This document shows, piece by piece, positions 18,249-27,700 of a stretch of DNA of 64,000 nucleotides. Both the position numbers and the translations under genes were made by a program. The first letter of the stretch is position 1. Each line of letters opens with the position of its first letter. The notes beneath the pieces are model-generated. The model had not been told where the DNA came from. It ran no database searches and saw only the letters and a list, made by a program, of their open reading frames with translations. The stretch comes from Lewinellaceae bacterium (GTDB lineage: Bacteria > Bacteroidota > Bacteroidia > Chitinophagales > Saprospiraceae). The DNA lies in NCBI GenBank assembly GCA_020636375.1, contig JACJXZ010000007.1, positions 248,001 through 312,000 of the forward strand, written 5' to 3'.

Positions 18249-18286
18249 GGGTAATGTAAAAAGAATCTCTTACTTTTACATTACCC
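18249..18286. repeat. Hairpin between two gene remnants
   Basis: GGGTAATGTAAAAAG pairs with CTTTTACATTACCC (14 of 15 positions) around a 9-nt loop. It lies exactly at the 5' edge of the DUF3089-like remnant and may mark the rearrangement junction. Confidence 0.6.
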
Positions 18287-18287
18287 T

Positions 18288-18569
18288 GATGAAGTCGTCG
18301 TCAACCCTTTGCTGTGGACTACGGAAGAAACCTACGCCCCCAAAAGCATGAACCTGGGCACTGTCCTCGTCCCGTTTGAGAAAGTCCGGCCGGGAAATAC
18401 GGACGCACAGGTGCATGGCAACATACTCTGGGCCAGCAAACCCAGGTTCCCGGGCAGCTTCCTGATGACCCGGAAGAATTACCATGTGGGAGACTTCAAC
18501 CTGTTCTATGTCAACGTTCGGGAGAACGCCCGGGCGAGGGTGCGGGCGTTTGGGGCGGGGAATGAATGA
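18288..18569 (+). pseudogene. C-terminal fragment resembling DUF3089 family hydrolases
   Basis: The open frame reads DEVVVNPLLWTTEETYAPKS, then MNLGTVL, DAQVHGNILW, FPGSFLMTRKNYHVGDFNLF and YVNVRENA. This matches my memory of the end of DUF3089 (alpha/beta-hydrolase-like) proteins, especially NPL.WTT, DAQVH and NYH..D.NLFY.N.REN. There is no plausible start codon or signal, and upstream is a hairpin and non-coding sequence, so only the last ~93 codons survive. The family call is from memory and unverified; that it is a truncated gene end is better supported. Confidence 0.55.
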
Positions 18570-18616
18570 ATGTGTAAGGTTATAAACCTTTATCTTTAAG
18601 AGCAAAACAAAGCGAC

Positions 18617-19738
18617 ATGAAACAACTCAACCGCAGGCAATGGCTGCACCGGGCCGGGCTGGCCGGAGCGGCAACCCTTACCGGAAGCTGGGCAGCCCTG
18701 GCCGAAGCGCCGCCTCCCCTTCCTATGGCCGGGGCTAGGATTCGTACTGGCCCTATCCGGCTCAACGCCAACGAGAATCCCTATGGCCCTTCGCCGAAGG
18801 TGCGGGCCGCCATGATGCAGGCCTTCGACGCTGCCTGCCGCTACCCCTTCGCCTGGCAGCAGGAACTGGCCGGGAAACTGGCGGAAAAGGAAGGCGTGAC
18901 GCCCGGGCATATCGTCGTCACCGCCGGCTCCGTCGAAGGGCTGCGCATCAGCGGGCTGGCCTACAGCTGGCAGGGGGGAGAGGTCGTCGCCGCCGATCCT
19001 ACCTTTCAGGCGCTGCTTACCTACGCCGAACAGTTCGGTGCCTACGTGCACCGGGTGCCGCTCGACGACCTCGTCCACGACCTGGACGCCATGGAGCGCC
19101 GCATCACCTCCAATACCCGCCTGGTGTTCATCTGTAACCCCAATAACCCGACCGGTACGCTGCTGCCCGCCGACCGGCTGCGCGACTTCTGCGCTTCCGT
19201 CTCCCGCCGAACCGTTGTCTTTGCCGATGAGGCGTACTACGACTATATCCAGGAACCCGGTTACCCCTCTATGGTGGAGCTGGTAAAGGACGATCTGAAC
19301 GTCATCGTCAGCCGGACGTTCTCCAAAGTGTATGGCCTGGCGGGGCTGCGCATCGGCTACCTCATCGCCCGGCCCGATATCGCCCGCCGCCTGCAGGACG
19401 CCCGGGCAGCCTTCAACAACGTGATCGGCCTCCAGGCAGCCATGGCCGCCCTCGGCGACGAAGATTTTTACCGGGAGAGCCTGGAGCGGAACGCAGAATC
19501 CCAGCGCATGATCTACCAGGCCCTGGATCAGCTGAACCTGCAGTACATTAAGTCCCACGGCAATTTCGTGTTCTTTCAGGCGCAGAGGGATATCCGCGGG
19601 CTGATCGAAGAAATGAAAAAGGAGAACGTACTCATCGGCCGCCCCTTCCCGCCGCTGACCGACTGGTGCCGCCTGAGCACGGGCACGGCGGAGGATACCA
19701 GGCTGGCCTGCCAGGCCCTGGCCAGGGTGCTGGGGTGA
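18617..19738 (+). CDS. Tat-exported histidinol-phosphate-aminotransferase-like PLP enzyme
   Basis: This 373-aa protein belongs to fold-type I aminotransferases of the HisC/class I-II group. It has substrate/PLP motifs ANENPYGPSP (51-60), NPNNPTG (174-180), D204 in FADEAY and the Schiff-base lysine K237 in SRTFSKVYGLAGLR. The first 36 residues form a twin-arginine signal: NRRQWLHRAGLAGAATL followed by a small-residue cleavage region. The folded, PLP-loaded enzyme is therefore predicted to work outside the cytoplasm. Its substrate is unknown; no other histidine-biosynthesis gene is nearby. It stands alone between gene remnants and tag. Confidence 0.88.
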   Translation: MKQLNRRQWLHRAGLAGAATLTGSWAALAEAPPPLPMAGARIRTGPIRLNANENPYGPSPKVRAAMMQAFDAACRYPFAWQQELAGKLAEKEGVTPGHIVVTAGSVEGLRISGLAYSWQGGEVVAADPTFQALLTYAEQFGAYVHRVPLDDLVHDLDAMERRITSNTRLVFICNPNNPTGTLLPADRLRDFCASVSRRTVVFADEAYYDYIQEPGYPSMVELVKDDLNVIVSRTFSKVYGLAGLRIGYLIARPDIARRLQDARAAFNNVIGLQAAMAALGDEDFYRESLERNAESQRMIYQALDQLNLQYIKSHGNFVFFQAQRDIRGLIEEMKKENVLIGRPFPPLTDWCRLSTGTAEDTRLACQALARVLG

Positions 19739-19889
19739 GGGCACTGGCTGGAGTACTGGTGGTCAGTTGTCGGTTGATGGTTGTCCGTTTGGGAGGCCAA
19801 TTGTTCCGGCGGCCCCAGGGCCAAACCGGCAACAGACAACAAATGCTGACCGCTTTTAATACTGAAAAGCGGGATCCAGCGTTCGACGG

Positions 19890-19946
19890 GTAGCCACCGG
19901 CAACAGACAACAAAAAACAAACAACAGACAACAAACAACAGACAAC
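19890..19946. repeat. CAACAGACAACAAA-type short tandem repeat before tag
   Basis: Four to five near-copies of CAACAGACAACAAA run directly up to the tag start codon. They form a simple repeat in the leader. Confidence 0.7.
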
Positions 19947-19947
19947 C

Positions 19948-20502
19948 ATGCTCCCCCCCACCACCTACTGCGATGCCGTTGCCGGCATGGAGCCGGACAG
20001 CCTCCATCGCATCTACCACGATACGGCTTACGGCTTCCCCCTGCACGACGACAACGAGCTCTTCGGCCGCCTCATCCTGGAAATCAACCAGGCGGGGCTG
20101 AGCTGGACGCTCATGTTGAAAAAGCAGGAGAATTTCCGGAAAGCATTCGGCCAGTTCGACATTGAAAAAGTGGCCGCCTATACCGACGAGGATAAGGCGC
20201 GCCTCCTGAACGACGCCGGCATCATCCGCAACCGCCTGAAAATAGAGGCCGTGATCCACAATGCCCGGAAGATAATGGAACTGAAGCAGGAGCATGGCTC
20301 CTTCAAAGCATGGCTGGACAATCACCATCCCAAAAGCCTGGGGGAATGGACGAAGCTGTTCCGCAAAACCTTCCGCTTTGTGGGGGGGGAGATCGTCAAC
20401 GAATTCCTGATGAGCACCGGCTACCTGCCCGGCGCGCACGTGGAGGGCTGCCCGGTTTATGAGAAGGTCCTTCAGCAAAAACCGGCCTGGCTGGATACTT
20501 AG
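19948..20502 (+). CDS. tag: DNA-3-methyladenine glycosylase I
   Basis: This base-excision-repair enzyme removes 3-methyladenine from alkylated DNA. At 184 aa it is of normal length. The structural zinc site of the Tag family is visible as C8, H24 (IYHDTAYG), H164 and C168 (GAHVEGC). The family motifs NQAGLSW, LNDAGIIRNRLKIEAVIHNA and FRFVGGEIVNEFL are present. The start is ATG at 19948. The stop codon TAG lies inside the left terminus of a palindromic element (20498-20641), so the original 3' end may have been altered by the insertion; the family core is complete. Confidence 0.93.
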   Translation: MLPPTTYCDAVAGMEPDSLHRIYHDTAYGFPLHDDNELFGRLILEINQAGLSWTLMLKKQENFRKAFGQFDIEKVAAYTDEDKARLLNDAGIIRNRLKIEAVIHNARKIMELKQEHGSFKAWLDNHHPKSLGEWTKLFRKTFRFVGGEIVNEFLMSTGYLPGAHVEGCPVYEKVLQQKPAWLDT

Positions 20503-20641
20503 TAGTGATTAAAAAATAACTTCACTGTTTGAGGCCCTTAGTTGTAGCTCGTTCAGCAGCCTGACCCCGCTGGAACCCTGACTGGCTGCTTCACTTCACT
20601 ACAACTAAGGGTCGTGAAGTTATTTTTTAAGGATTACTTAG
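20498..20641. repeat. Palindromic MITE-like element, family A copy 3
   Basis: This 144-bp copy runs opposite to the copy at 7918-8058. Termini begin TAGTGATTAAAAAATAACTT on the left and end TTATTTTTTAAGGATTA on the right, flanked by CTTAG on both sides. The inner stem pairs 20535-20547 with 20599-20611 perfectly (CCCTTAGTTGTAG/CTACAACTAAGGG). In copy 2 the outer half of this stem has a different sequence that still pairs. The element provides the stop codon of tag. Confidence 0.85.
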
Positions 20642-20649
20642 TTGGCCAC

Positions 20650-21204
20650 TCAGAGTTCATACAGGCGATACGCCTCAATGGCAGCCATCAGCTTTTCCGC
20701 ATATCCGGGGTCGGTAGCGTAACCGCCGGCCTGCAGGCCAACCGCCCACGACCAGGTATCCCATTCAGGATAGTGGCGCAGGCCCTGATAATTGGGGCGG
20801 GTGAGCAGGAACCGGCCGAAATCCTCGTAGCTCTTCCGGATCAGCGGATATTTGCGGAAGCATTCCCAGTTTCGGACGGGAACGCCGTCGAAGTATTCGG
20901 TGCTGGGCTTGCAGTGCGCCGGCCCCAGCCAGTCCCCGTTCGCCTTGATGCCAAAGTGGTTGTTGGCTTTCCGGGCGAGGTCGCTCGTGCCCCAGTCGCT
21001 CTCCAGGCCGGCCACGGCAATGATAATGGGCGTGGGGATGCCGGTTCTTTGGTTCAGTTCCACCGACAGGTAGCGGTACTTTTCAATGTATTGCTCGACC
21101 TTTTCCGGGCGAAACGGATCTTTTTTAAAAAAAGGCTTGTCGGCAAAACTCCAAAGAGCAAGCACGATCAGCAAGGCAGGCAAACCGGGGGCGTTTCCTT
21201 TCAT
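20650..21204 (-). CDS. Exported glucosaminidase-family peptidoglycan hydrolase
   Basis: About 184 aa from ATG 21204, which gives a signal/anchor segment (MKGNAPGLPALLIVLALWSF); the frame extends upstream only into a repeat element. The body matches the glucosaminidase (FlgJ/LytG-like, GH73-type) fold: IPTPIIIAVAGLESDWGTSD with the catalytic Glu, NNHFGIKAN, then the Y-rich region FRKYPLIRKSYEDFGRFL and GLQAGGYATDP. It would cut the GlcNAc-MurNAc backbone during wall turnover. It stands alone, with palindromic repeats on both sides. Confidence 0.9.
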   Translation of the reverse strand: MKGNAPGLPALLIVLALWSFADKPFFKKDPFRPEKVEQYIEKYRYLSVELNQRTGIPTPIIIAVAGLESDWGTSDLARKANNHFGIKANGDWLGPAHCKPSTEYFDGVPVRNWECFRKYPLIRKSYEDFGRFLLTRPNYQGLRHYPEWDTWSWAVGLQAGGYATDPGYAEKLMAAIEAYRLYEL

Positions 21205-21255
21205 GGTATATCTGTTTGGATCGAAAATCACCGGTGAATATAACAGACTTTTTTC

Positions 21256-21386
21256 GTAACTATTTAGGTGGGCCTGATGCCTTTGCCACGAAGACACCAA
21301 GACACGAAGACACCAAGATCGCACCAAGGCTTTGTGCAATCTTGGTGTCTTCGTGGCTAAAAAGCGGAGGGCTGCTAAATAGTTAC
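21256..21386. repeat. Palindromic element, family B copy 1
   Basis: Ends are GTAACTATTTAGGTGGGCC and GGGCTGCTAAATAGTTAC. The inner arms contain GCCACGAAGACACCAAG and CTTGGTGTCTTCGTGGC. The whole element reappears inverted at 56605-56763. Confidence 0.85.
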
Positions 21387-21465
21387 TGTATTTCTACGTA
21401 TTTCCATTCATTTCCCCATTTCCTCCCATACCTTTATCTAATTCCTCAATAAAAACTGGCCAACC

Positions 21466-22239
21466 ATGCTTTCCCCCTATCTCGACTCCGCCCTGCTCAT
21501 CTGGATGTACATGACCCTCTTTTTCCTCTTCGCCTGGCAGAAGCAGGACAATAGTATTGTCGACGTCGGCTGGGGACTGGGTTTTATCGCCATTGCCTGG
21601 TACCTGCATATTCAGTATCCCCACCCCTGGAGCTGGCTGCCGGCCCTGCTCGCCACCTTCTGGGGCGGGCGCCTGGCCTGGCACATCGGCCGGCGCAAAG
21701 CCCGGGAAGGGAAGGAAGACTGGCGCTATGCCCAATGGCGGGAAGAGTGGGGGCGGTGGGCCATCCCCCGTTCCTACCTGCAGGTATTCCTCCTGCAGGG
21801 CTTTTTTATGTGGGTGATCGCTCTGCCGTTGATGCAGCGGCCGGCGCCGGAAGTATGGCACTGGTATCAGTGGATCGGATTGCTAATATGGTTGGTTGGT
21901 TTTCTCTGGGAAGCTGTTGCGGACTGGCAGTTGCAGCGCTTCAAAGCCCGGCCGGACAACCAGGGCCGGATCATGACGGAGGGCCTGTGGCGCCTTTCCC
22001 GACACCCCAACTACTTCGGAGAGATCGTGCTGTGGTGGGGCATGTGGCTCCTTCTGCTGCCCTGCGGCTTATGGTACGTCAGCCTCGCCAGCCCCATCGT
22101 GCTCACCTGGCTGCTCACCCGCGTATCGGGCGTACCCATGCTGGAAAAGAAATATGAAGGACGGACGGATTTTGAAGCCTACCGGAAGGAGACGCCGGCG
22201 TTAGTTCCGGATTTGAAGAGAATTCTGGGATGGAAGTAG
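21466..22239 (+). CDS. DUF1295 / steroid 5-alpha-reductase-like membrane protein
   Basis: This 257-aa integral membrane protein has about six transmembrane segments. It carries the DUF1295 signature: D-VGWGLGF near residue 33, FWGGRLAWHI near 65-75, and the C-terminal cofactor-binding motif GLWRLSRHPNYFGEIVLWWGMWL at about 173-195, then LEKKYEGRTDFEAYRKETPALVP. The family is related to steroid reductases and isoprenylcysteine methyltransferases. Individual substrates are mostly unknown, so only a membrane lipid/isoprenoid redox role can be suggested. It is a single gene. Confidence 0.9.
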   Translation: MLSPYLDSALLIWMYMTLFFLFAWQKQDNSIVDVGWGLGFIAIAWYLHIQYPHPWSWLPALLATFWGGRLAWHIGRRKAREGKEDWRYAQWREEWGRWAIPRSYLQVFLLQGFFMWVIALPLMQRPAPEVWHWYQWIGLLIWLVGFLWEAVADWQLQRFKARPDNQGRIMTEGLWRLSRHPNYFGEIVLWWGMWLLLLPCGLWYVSLASPIVLTWLLTRVSGVPMLEKKYEGRTDFEAYRKETPALVPDLKRILGWK

Positions 22240-22412
22240 GCAAGCGGGAGATTAAGACTTCTTTGAACTATCTGCGCAATAAGTAAAGGCAAACCTGATT
22301 GACAAGATTTTCTGGATAGGTACGCCCCCGTTGCGTAAGCCGCTACATCCTGTTCATCCTGTTCATCCTGTCTATTTTCGGCCCTTTTGCACAACCCTGT
22401 CCAAAAAAAGAA

Positions 22413-22486
22413 AGGGCGTAAAGCCGGGGCGGCGCTGCGTTGCTGTTGGCCGACAGCAACGAAAGGCCTGTCCTGCTTTACGCCCT
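22413..22486. repeat. Two-tier hairpin in the 22240-22877 gap
   Basis: The outer stem AGGGCGTAAAGC (22413-22424) pairs with GCTTTACGCCCT (22475-22486). Inside is a hairpin, CGTTGCTGT/ACAGCAACG, at 22438-22461. The gap also has a CCTGTTCAT tandem motif (22348-22370) and an AT-rich stretch (22660-22790). No gene is visible. Confidence 0.7.
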
Positions 22487-22877
22487 CCGAATTACTATTT
22501 TGCTATCCAAGATCTTTCGGGACTCTTTTTGCCAGTTCTTTTTGTTCATGGGACTATACCCGGGCGTGGGCCCCGGGAAAATCCAATCACTTTTGAAGTT
22601 GGAGGCTTGCCAGAATTCCTTCTGATCTATGGTTCAAAAGTAGGGTGAGTTAGGGGTTTACACAACTACGATTTTTGCAAATTTTCAAAAGGTTAATTTG
22701 AGTAATGGATTTCAAAATTCGAAGTTAAATAATTTAATTAATTGAAAATCAGCTGTTTGATTTAAAACAAAGTATTTATTTTTAGATGTGTTTGAAGTGG
22801 TTTATTGGCGGAAGGAATTTCATTTTGGGGTTAATCCGAATAAAAAACAGGCTGAACGGCGCATTTTTTTTGCCAAA

Positions 22878-24470
22878 CTACCCCCCATCCCACCAAACCC
22901 GCCCATCCGCCTCATCCCCTCCCATCCGCCTCACCGCCTCCTGGTAGTTCTCCGCATTGTCAATCGCTTCACTTTGCGGAAAAACAAACCGCCGGGGCGG
23001 CGCCATCGGCGCTCCTCCGGCAGAAACCGTTTCTTCCAGCACCGGAAACCCCGTCCGCCGCCATTCCGAGTAAGCCTCCAGGGGGTCCAGCATGAAATCC
23101 ACCCATTTCTGGGTGAGGATGAGCTCCAGGCCGCGGGGCTCTTGCCATTGCACTTTAGGATGGCTGAGCAGCGCCTGAAAGTCCTCTTCGGAGGGCGCTG
23201 CCAGTTGCATATTGCTCTGCGCCACTTCATTCCAGGCTTTTACATGCCAGTCGACCGACCGGCGGATGCCCTCCTCGTAGGCCGCCCGGGCATCGCCGGC
23301 CACCCAGCCCCGCCAGATGGCCTCGGCGCGCAGGAAGGCCGTTTCGGAAGAAAGGAAGTGTCGTTCCCGGGTGCTGCGGCCGCCCATGAAACGAGGGCTA
23401 AGGATGCTGTACCGGGCAGGAATATCCGGGTCGAACAAGGGGTCCGGATCTATGTTTTGCTCTTCCTGGGCTTTCGGGGAGGAAGGAATAGGCGCCCATT
23501 GGTTGAAGGCGTTCCGGGAGTAGAAAATCCGGGCGCGGATGTCGAAAATGTCCGCGTCGCTCAGGCCGTCGGCCAACTGGTCCCACATCCGTCGGCTGGC
23601 GCGCGACTTGATGCCCTGCGCCTCGTCGAAGCGGTGGGCGTCGTTCATGCCGATGTTCTCGTAACCCGGCGTGGCTTTCGTCCACTCCGCATGATCGGCC
23701 GCCGACTCGATGAGGGGGAGGCCGCCGTCCAGGATCTCCCGGGCATGTTGCTCTGCCAGATCGGGCAGCACCTCCGACAGCCGCATGGCCAGCCGCAGGC
23801 GGAGGGCGTTGGCAAAACGCCGCCACTTCAACCAGTCGTTGAAGTAATAAATGTCGATCTCGTCCTCGGTATTCCGGAAGCTGAACTGCCCGGGATCATC
23901 CGCTGCGTAGAGCGCGTCGATGCTGCGGAGGTCTTCCAGCATGGCCCGATAGATGCTCTCCTGGCTGTCGAACTTCGGCCGCAGGATAGAATTCTCCGCC
24001 GACAGGCCCCGGCCCGCCTCCGTGAAGGGGATGTCTCCGTACAGGTCGCTCACCTTGGCCGCATAGAAGTAGAGCAGGATGCGGGCCGCCGCCATTTTGT
24101 ACCGGCTGCGGGCCTGCGTCTCCGGCGCCTGCCCGTCCATCTCCTGCTCGATGGCGCGGTAGGTTTGAAAGATGTCCTGGTAAAGGAACTGCCACATATT
24201 GTCCCGCCCCTGGTCCGACTGTCGGAATTCGGACAACCCCCGGTTGTTGGTGGAAGAAATCTGTTGCGTCCAGATCATCCAGCCGTTCCTGGCATTATTG
24301 GCCCAGTAGTCGTAGTTCCAGAACGTCAGGCTCAGGTAGCCGGCAAAGAGGCGGTCCACCGTCGTCTCCGAAGGGTTGGCCGGGTCGGTGTTCAGGCTCT
24401 CGAAGCCGCGGTCGCAGGCCGTCGAGGAGAGGAATAACGAAACGATTAATATGTGAATTTTTAGCTTCAT
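22878..24470 (-). CDS. SusD-like nutrient-binding outer-membrane lipoprotein
   Basis: About 530 aa from ATG 24470, chosen for the lipoprotein signal MKLKIHILIVSLFLSSTACD, with the lipobox Cys at residue 19. The body has SusD/RagB features: FESLNTDPANPSETT after the signal, a helical TPR-like region (YKMAAARILLYFYAAKVSDLYGDIPF) and the C-terminal FLRAEAIWRGW and LILTQKWVDFMLDP segments. SusD proteins cap the partner TonB-dependent channel and capture the polymer or peptide to be imported. The SusC partner lies directly upstream, separated by 326 bp. No regulator or polysaccharide-utilisation enzyme is visible immediately downstream, so the substrate is unknown. Confidence 0.93.
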   Translation of the reverse strand: MKLKIHILIVSLFLSSTACDRGFESLNTDPANPSETTVDRLFAGYLSLTFWNYDYWANNARNGWMIWTQQISSTNNRGLSEFRQSDQGRDNMWQFLYQDIFQTYRAIEQEMDGQAPETQARSRYKMAAARILLYFYAAKVSDLYGDIPFTEAGRGLSAENSILRPKFDSQESIYRAMLEDLRSIDALYAADDPGQFSFRNTEDEIDIYYFNDWLKWRRFANALRLRLAMRLSEVLPDLAEQHAREILDGGLPLIESAADHAEWTKATPGYENIGMNDAHRFDEAQGIKSRASRRMWDQLADGLSDADIFDIRARIFYSRNAFNQWAPIPSSPKAQEEQNIDPDPLFDPDIPARYSILSPRFMGGRSTRERHFLSSETAFLRAEAIWRGWVAGDARAAYEEGIRRSVDWHVKAWNEVAQSNMQLAAPSEEDFQALLSHPKVQWQEPRGLELILTQKWVDFMLDPLEAYSEWRRTGFPVLEETVSAGGAPMAPPRRFVFPQSEAIDNAENYQEAVRRMGGDEADGRVWWDGG

Positions 24471-24796
24471 CAATTGGTGTTTAACATTTATGTCGTGATG
24501 ATTCCGGCATCTGTCCGGCCGGCCCTCTCTACCCAATGAACTCGCCCCCGGCCGATGGAGATCGGCCTCCCCCTCTCTTTAGCTATTCGGGAACATAGGG
24601 AAGAGAGGGGATAACGCCGCAGCTCACCAAAGAACCCCTGGCTGGCGGAAAACCCCGGGAAAAAACCTCTTCCGTTTGAATCGCTTAGAATCCAAGAGCG
24701 CCGTGCCCAACGGGTCGGGAGGGTTTCATGTCTCCAACTATTTCCATACATTTCCATTTCCACGTATCTCCCTGTCCCCTTCCCCCATCCGACTTC
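24471..24796. other. 326-bp SusC-SusD spacer with small hairpins
   Basis: No gene is seen in this spacer, which is long for a susCD pair. It contains CCCTCTCT pairing with AGAGAGGG (24573-24612), a small GCCGATGGAGATCGGC hairpin (24551-24566), and a TATTTCCATACATTTCC motif near 24737 that recurs elsewhere in the window. Confidence 0.5.
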
Positions 24797-27700
24797 CTAA
24801 AACCCTACCCCCACACTCACCCCATAACTCCTCACCCCCGGCAGCGCCCCGAACTCGATCCCCTGCTTTTCGTCCTGCTTGGATACTACCGCCTCCGGGT
24901 TGTACCTGCCCGGCAGGGCCGAATACACATAGAAGAGGTTGCGCCCGACCAGGGAAACCGACAGGCTGTTGAACGGCAGGCGTTCCAGCTGCCGGCCGGA
25001 GAGGGTATAGCCCACCGACAGTTCCCGGAAGCTGAAAAAAGAACCGTCCAGCACGTTGGCAGCGTGCGGCTGGCCGCTCCAACGCTCCCGGACAGGAACG
25101 ACGATATCATTGGGTTCATACCCCACTACACTTCCTTCCGCGTCGAACACCTCTTTGACGCCGGGCAGGATCACCCCGTCGGCCCGCTCATTGCCGTTGG
25201 GGTCCGTCCAGTTAAGGCCCCCGCGGGCGGCATCCCGGCCCGGCAGGGTGACGGGGTCCTGCCCCAGGCGCTCTGCCCAGTCTTTGGTGCCCCAGTAGGC
25301 TTCATTCCCGAACTTGCCGTCCAGCAGGAAAGCCAGTTGCAGGCCCTTCCAGGTAATGGTATTGGTCAGGCCGAGCAGGAAATCCGGCTGGATATTGCCC
25401 ACCGGAACGATGGTTTCCGTCTGTTTCCAGCTTCCGTCCGGATTGACGACGGGTTCGCCGGCCGGGCTGTAAACGTAGTCGTTGTTCAGGATCACGCCGT
25501 AAGGCTGGCCCACCACGGCCTGCAGCTCTGCCCAGACATACTCCGTACCCGGGGCAAAGCGCCCCAGGGACACGCGCTCGACGCCTTCGCTGATCTTCAG
25601 CACCTCGTTGCGGTTGAGGGTGAAGTTGAGGTTGACGTCCCAGCTCCAGTTGGCCTGCGAAACCGGGCTCAGCAGCAAAGCAGCCTCCACGCCCTGGTTG
25701 CGGATTTCGGCGGTATTGAACCGTTTAAAGCTGAAGCCCGAGCTCAGCGGTACCGGTGCCAGGATGCTCTGCCGGGAGGCTTTGGATCGGTAGAGCGTCA
25801 GGTCCAGCCCAGCCCGGCCGCCCCACAGCTGCAGGTTCATGCCCAGCTCGGCCTCGTCCAGTTGGGAAGGTTGCAAATCAGCGGGCGGGATGATGTTCCG
25901 CTCGGCCAGCAGGGCGGAGTACTGGCCCAGGCGGCTGCCTTCGGCGTAGGTGATGCCCAGCAGGAAGGGCGCCTCGTCGGTGCGCACCTGCGCCCAGGAC
26001 GCCCGCAACGACAGGCGGTCGATGGCTGCCGGCAGCTCCAGCGTGTTGGAAACCTGCCAGCTGGCGTTGGCGGAAGGGTAAAAATAGTCGTTGTCGCCCA
26101 GGGGCAGGGTCGACGACCAGTCGTTGCGGCCGGTAAGCTGCAGGTTGAGCTGGTTTTTGTACGATACATCCAGGAAACCGAATACCGACCGGATCGTCTT
26201 CCGGTAAAGGTCCTGGCTGACGCCCAGCTCTCCGAATTCGTCGATGAGCTGTATGTTCACCGCCGAGACGTGGAAGATGTTTTCCTTGGTAAGGCCCTTG
26301 TTCTGGGTGGAAAAGCTCAGGAACTCGTCTTTCTGGGCCCATTCGCTGGTGCCCACGGAAGCGCCGAGGGTAAACGCGGGGCTGATTTTCTTATTAAAAG
26401 AAAGCAGCGCCTCCAGGTTGAGCTGCTGCTGGGTGCCCTTGCCCGTATCGTATCTCCCGGTGAAGGACCCCGGCTCGTTTTTGGTGATTCGAAACTCCCG
26501 CTGCCGCACCCGATAATCCAGGCCGGCGCGGGCGGTGAGCCGCAGCCAGTCGGTGATCTCGTACTTCAGGGAGAATCCCCCGATAAGCCGGTCCGTTTTA
26601 TCGGTGATCCGGTCTTCCAGCACTTCCTTGTAGTATTCCCACCCCCGGAAGCCGATGTTGACAAACTGCTGCCCATCCGGCCCCTGCCGGAAGTTGGACA
26701 GCACGTCGGGGCGCATGCTGCGGTTCCAGTTGTAGAGCCAGTTCTTGCCGAAGGAGCGCTCGCTGTTGCCCAGCACCGGAGGGTTACGGTTCTCGTTCTG
26801 CGAGAAGATGGTGGTGGTTTCTATGCTGAAATTGTCGGAAATGTAGGCGTTGGTCTTGGCCTTGAGGCTGATCCGCTCCAGGCCCGAGTTCGGGAAGATG
26901 CGGTCGGTATTGGCATAGCTGAAGCCGCCGCGGAAGCGGATATAGTCGCTCGCGCCCGAAAAATAAAGCGAAGTGTTCGACTGGTAGCCGTTGCGCATCG
27001 GGTCTTTGTAATTATCGGGCAGCGGCTCGTAGGGTTTCACCTGCCCGTCCTCCCATTTTACGGGCTGCCCTTCCATCCGCGGCCCCCAGCTGTTGCCCGA
27101 CTGCCAGAAGTTGACGAACTGCCGCCGGTAGGTGCCGTCGCCGTTGTCAGCCAGGGGCAGCCAGGCGCCGGACTCACCCTGGCCGTACTCGCTCTGCACC
27201 TCCCTCCAGCGGAAGGGCTCGTCCACCAGGAAAGAGGAGTTGAGGGTGATGCCCAGCCCTTTCGAAGCCCGCCCCTTTTTGGTGGTGACGATGATGACCC
27301 CGTTGGCGCCCCGCGAACCGTAGAGGGCGGCCGCCGTGATGCCTTTCAGGACGGAGAGGCTCTCGATGTCCTCCGGGTTGAGCTCGGTCAGGCCGTTGCC
27401 GAAATCCTGCCCGCCCAGCCCGAAGAACTCCTGCTCTTCGAACGACTCGATGTCCGAATTGATGGGAACGCCGTCGACGATGATCAGGGGCGAGTTGTCC
27501 TGGTTGATGAAACGGATACCCCGCAGGTTGATCTTGGAAGAGCTGCCCGGCACCGGCCCGGCGTCCACCTGTAGCCCCGCCACCTTTCCGGACAGGGCGT
27601 TGACGACGTTCAGCTCCCGGGTGCGCAGCAGGCTCGGCGCATCCACCTGGCTGACGCTGTACCCCACCTTCTCCTTCTCCCGTTCGATGCTCAGGGCCGT

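Noticed and set aside
22788..24437. A 549-codon plus-strand frame.
   Set aside because: It is a mirror of the SusD gene; basic, proline-rich and without recognisable motifs.
24728..27574. A 948-codon open frame on the plus strand.
   Set aside because: It lies antisense to the SusC gene, has no domain-like sequence and results from the GC-rich codon pattern of the true gene.
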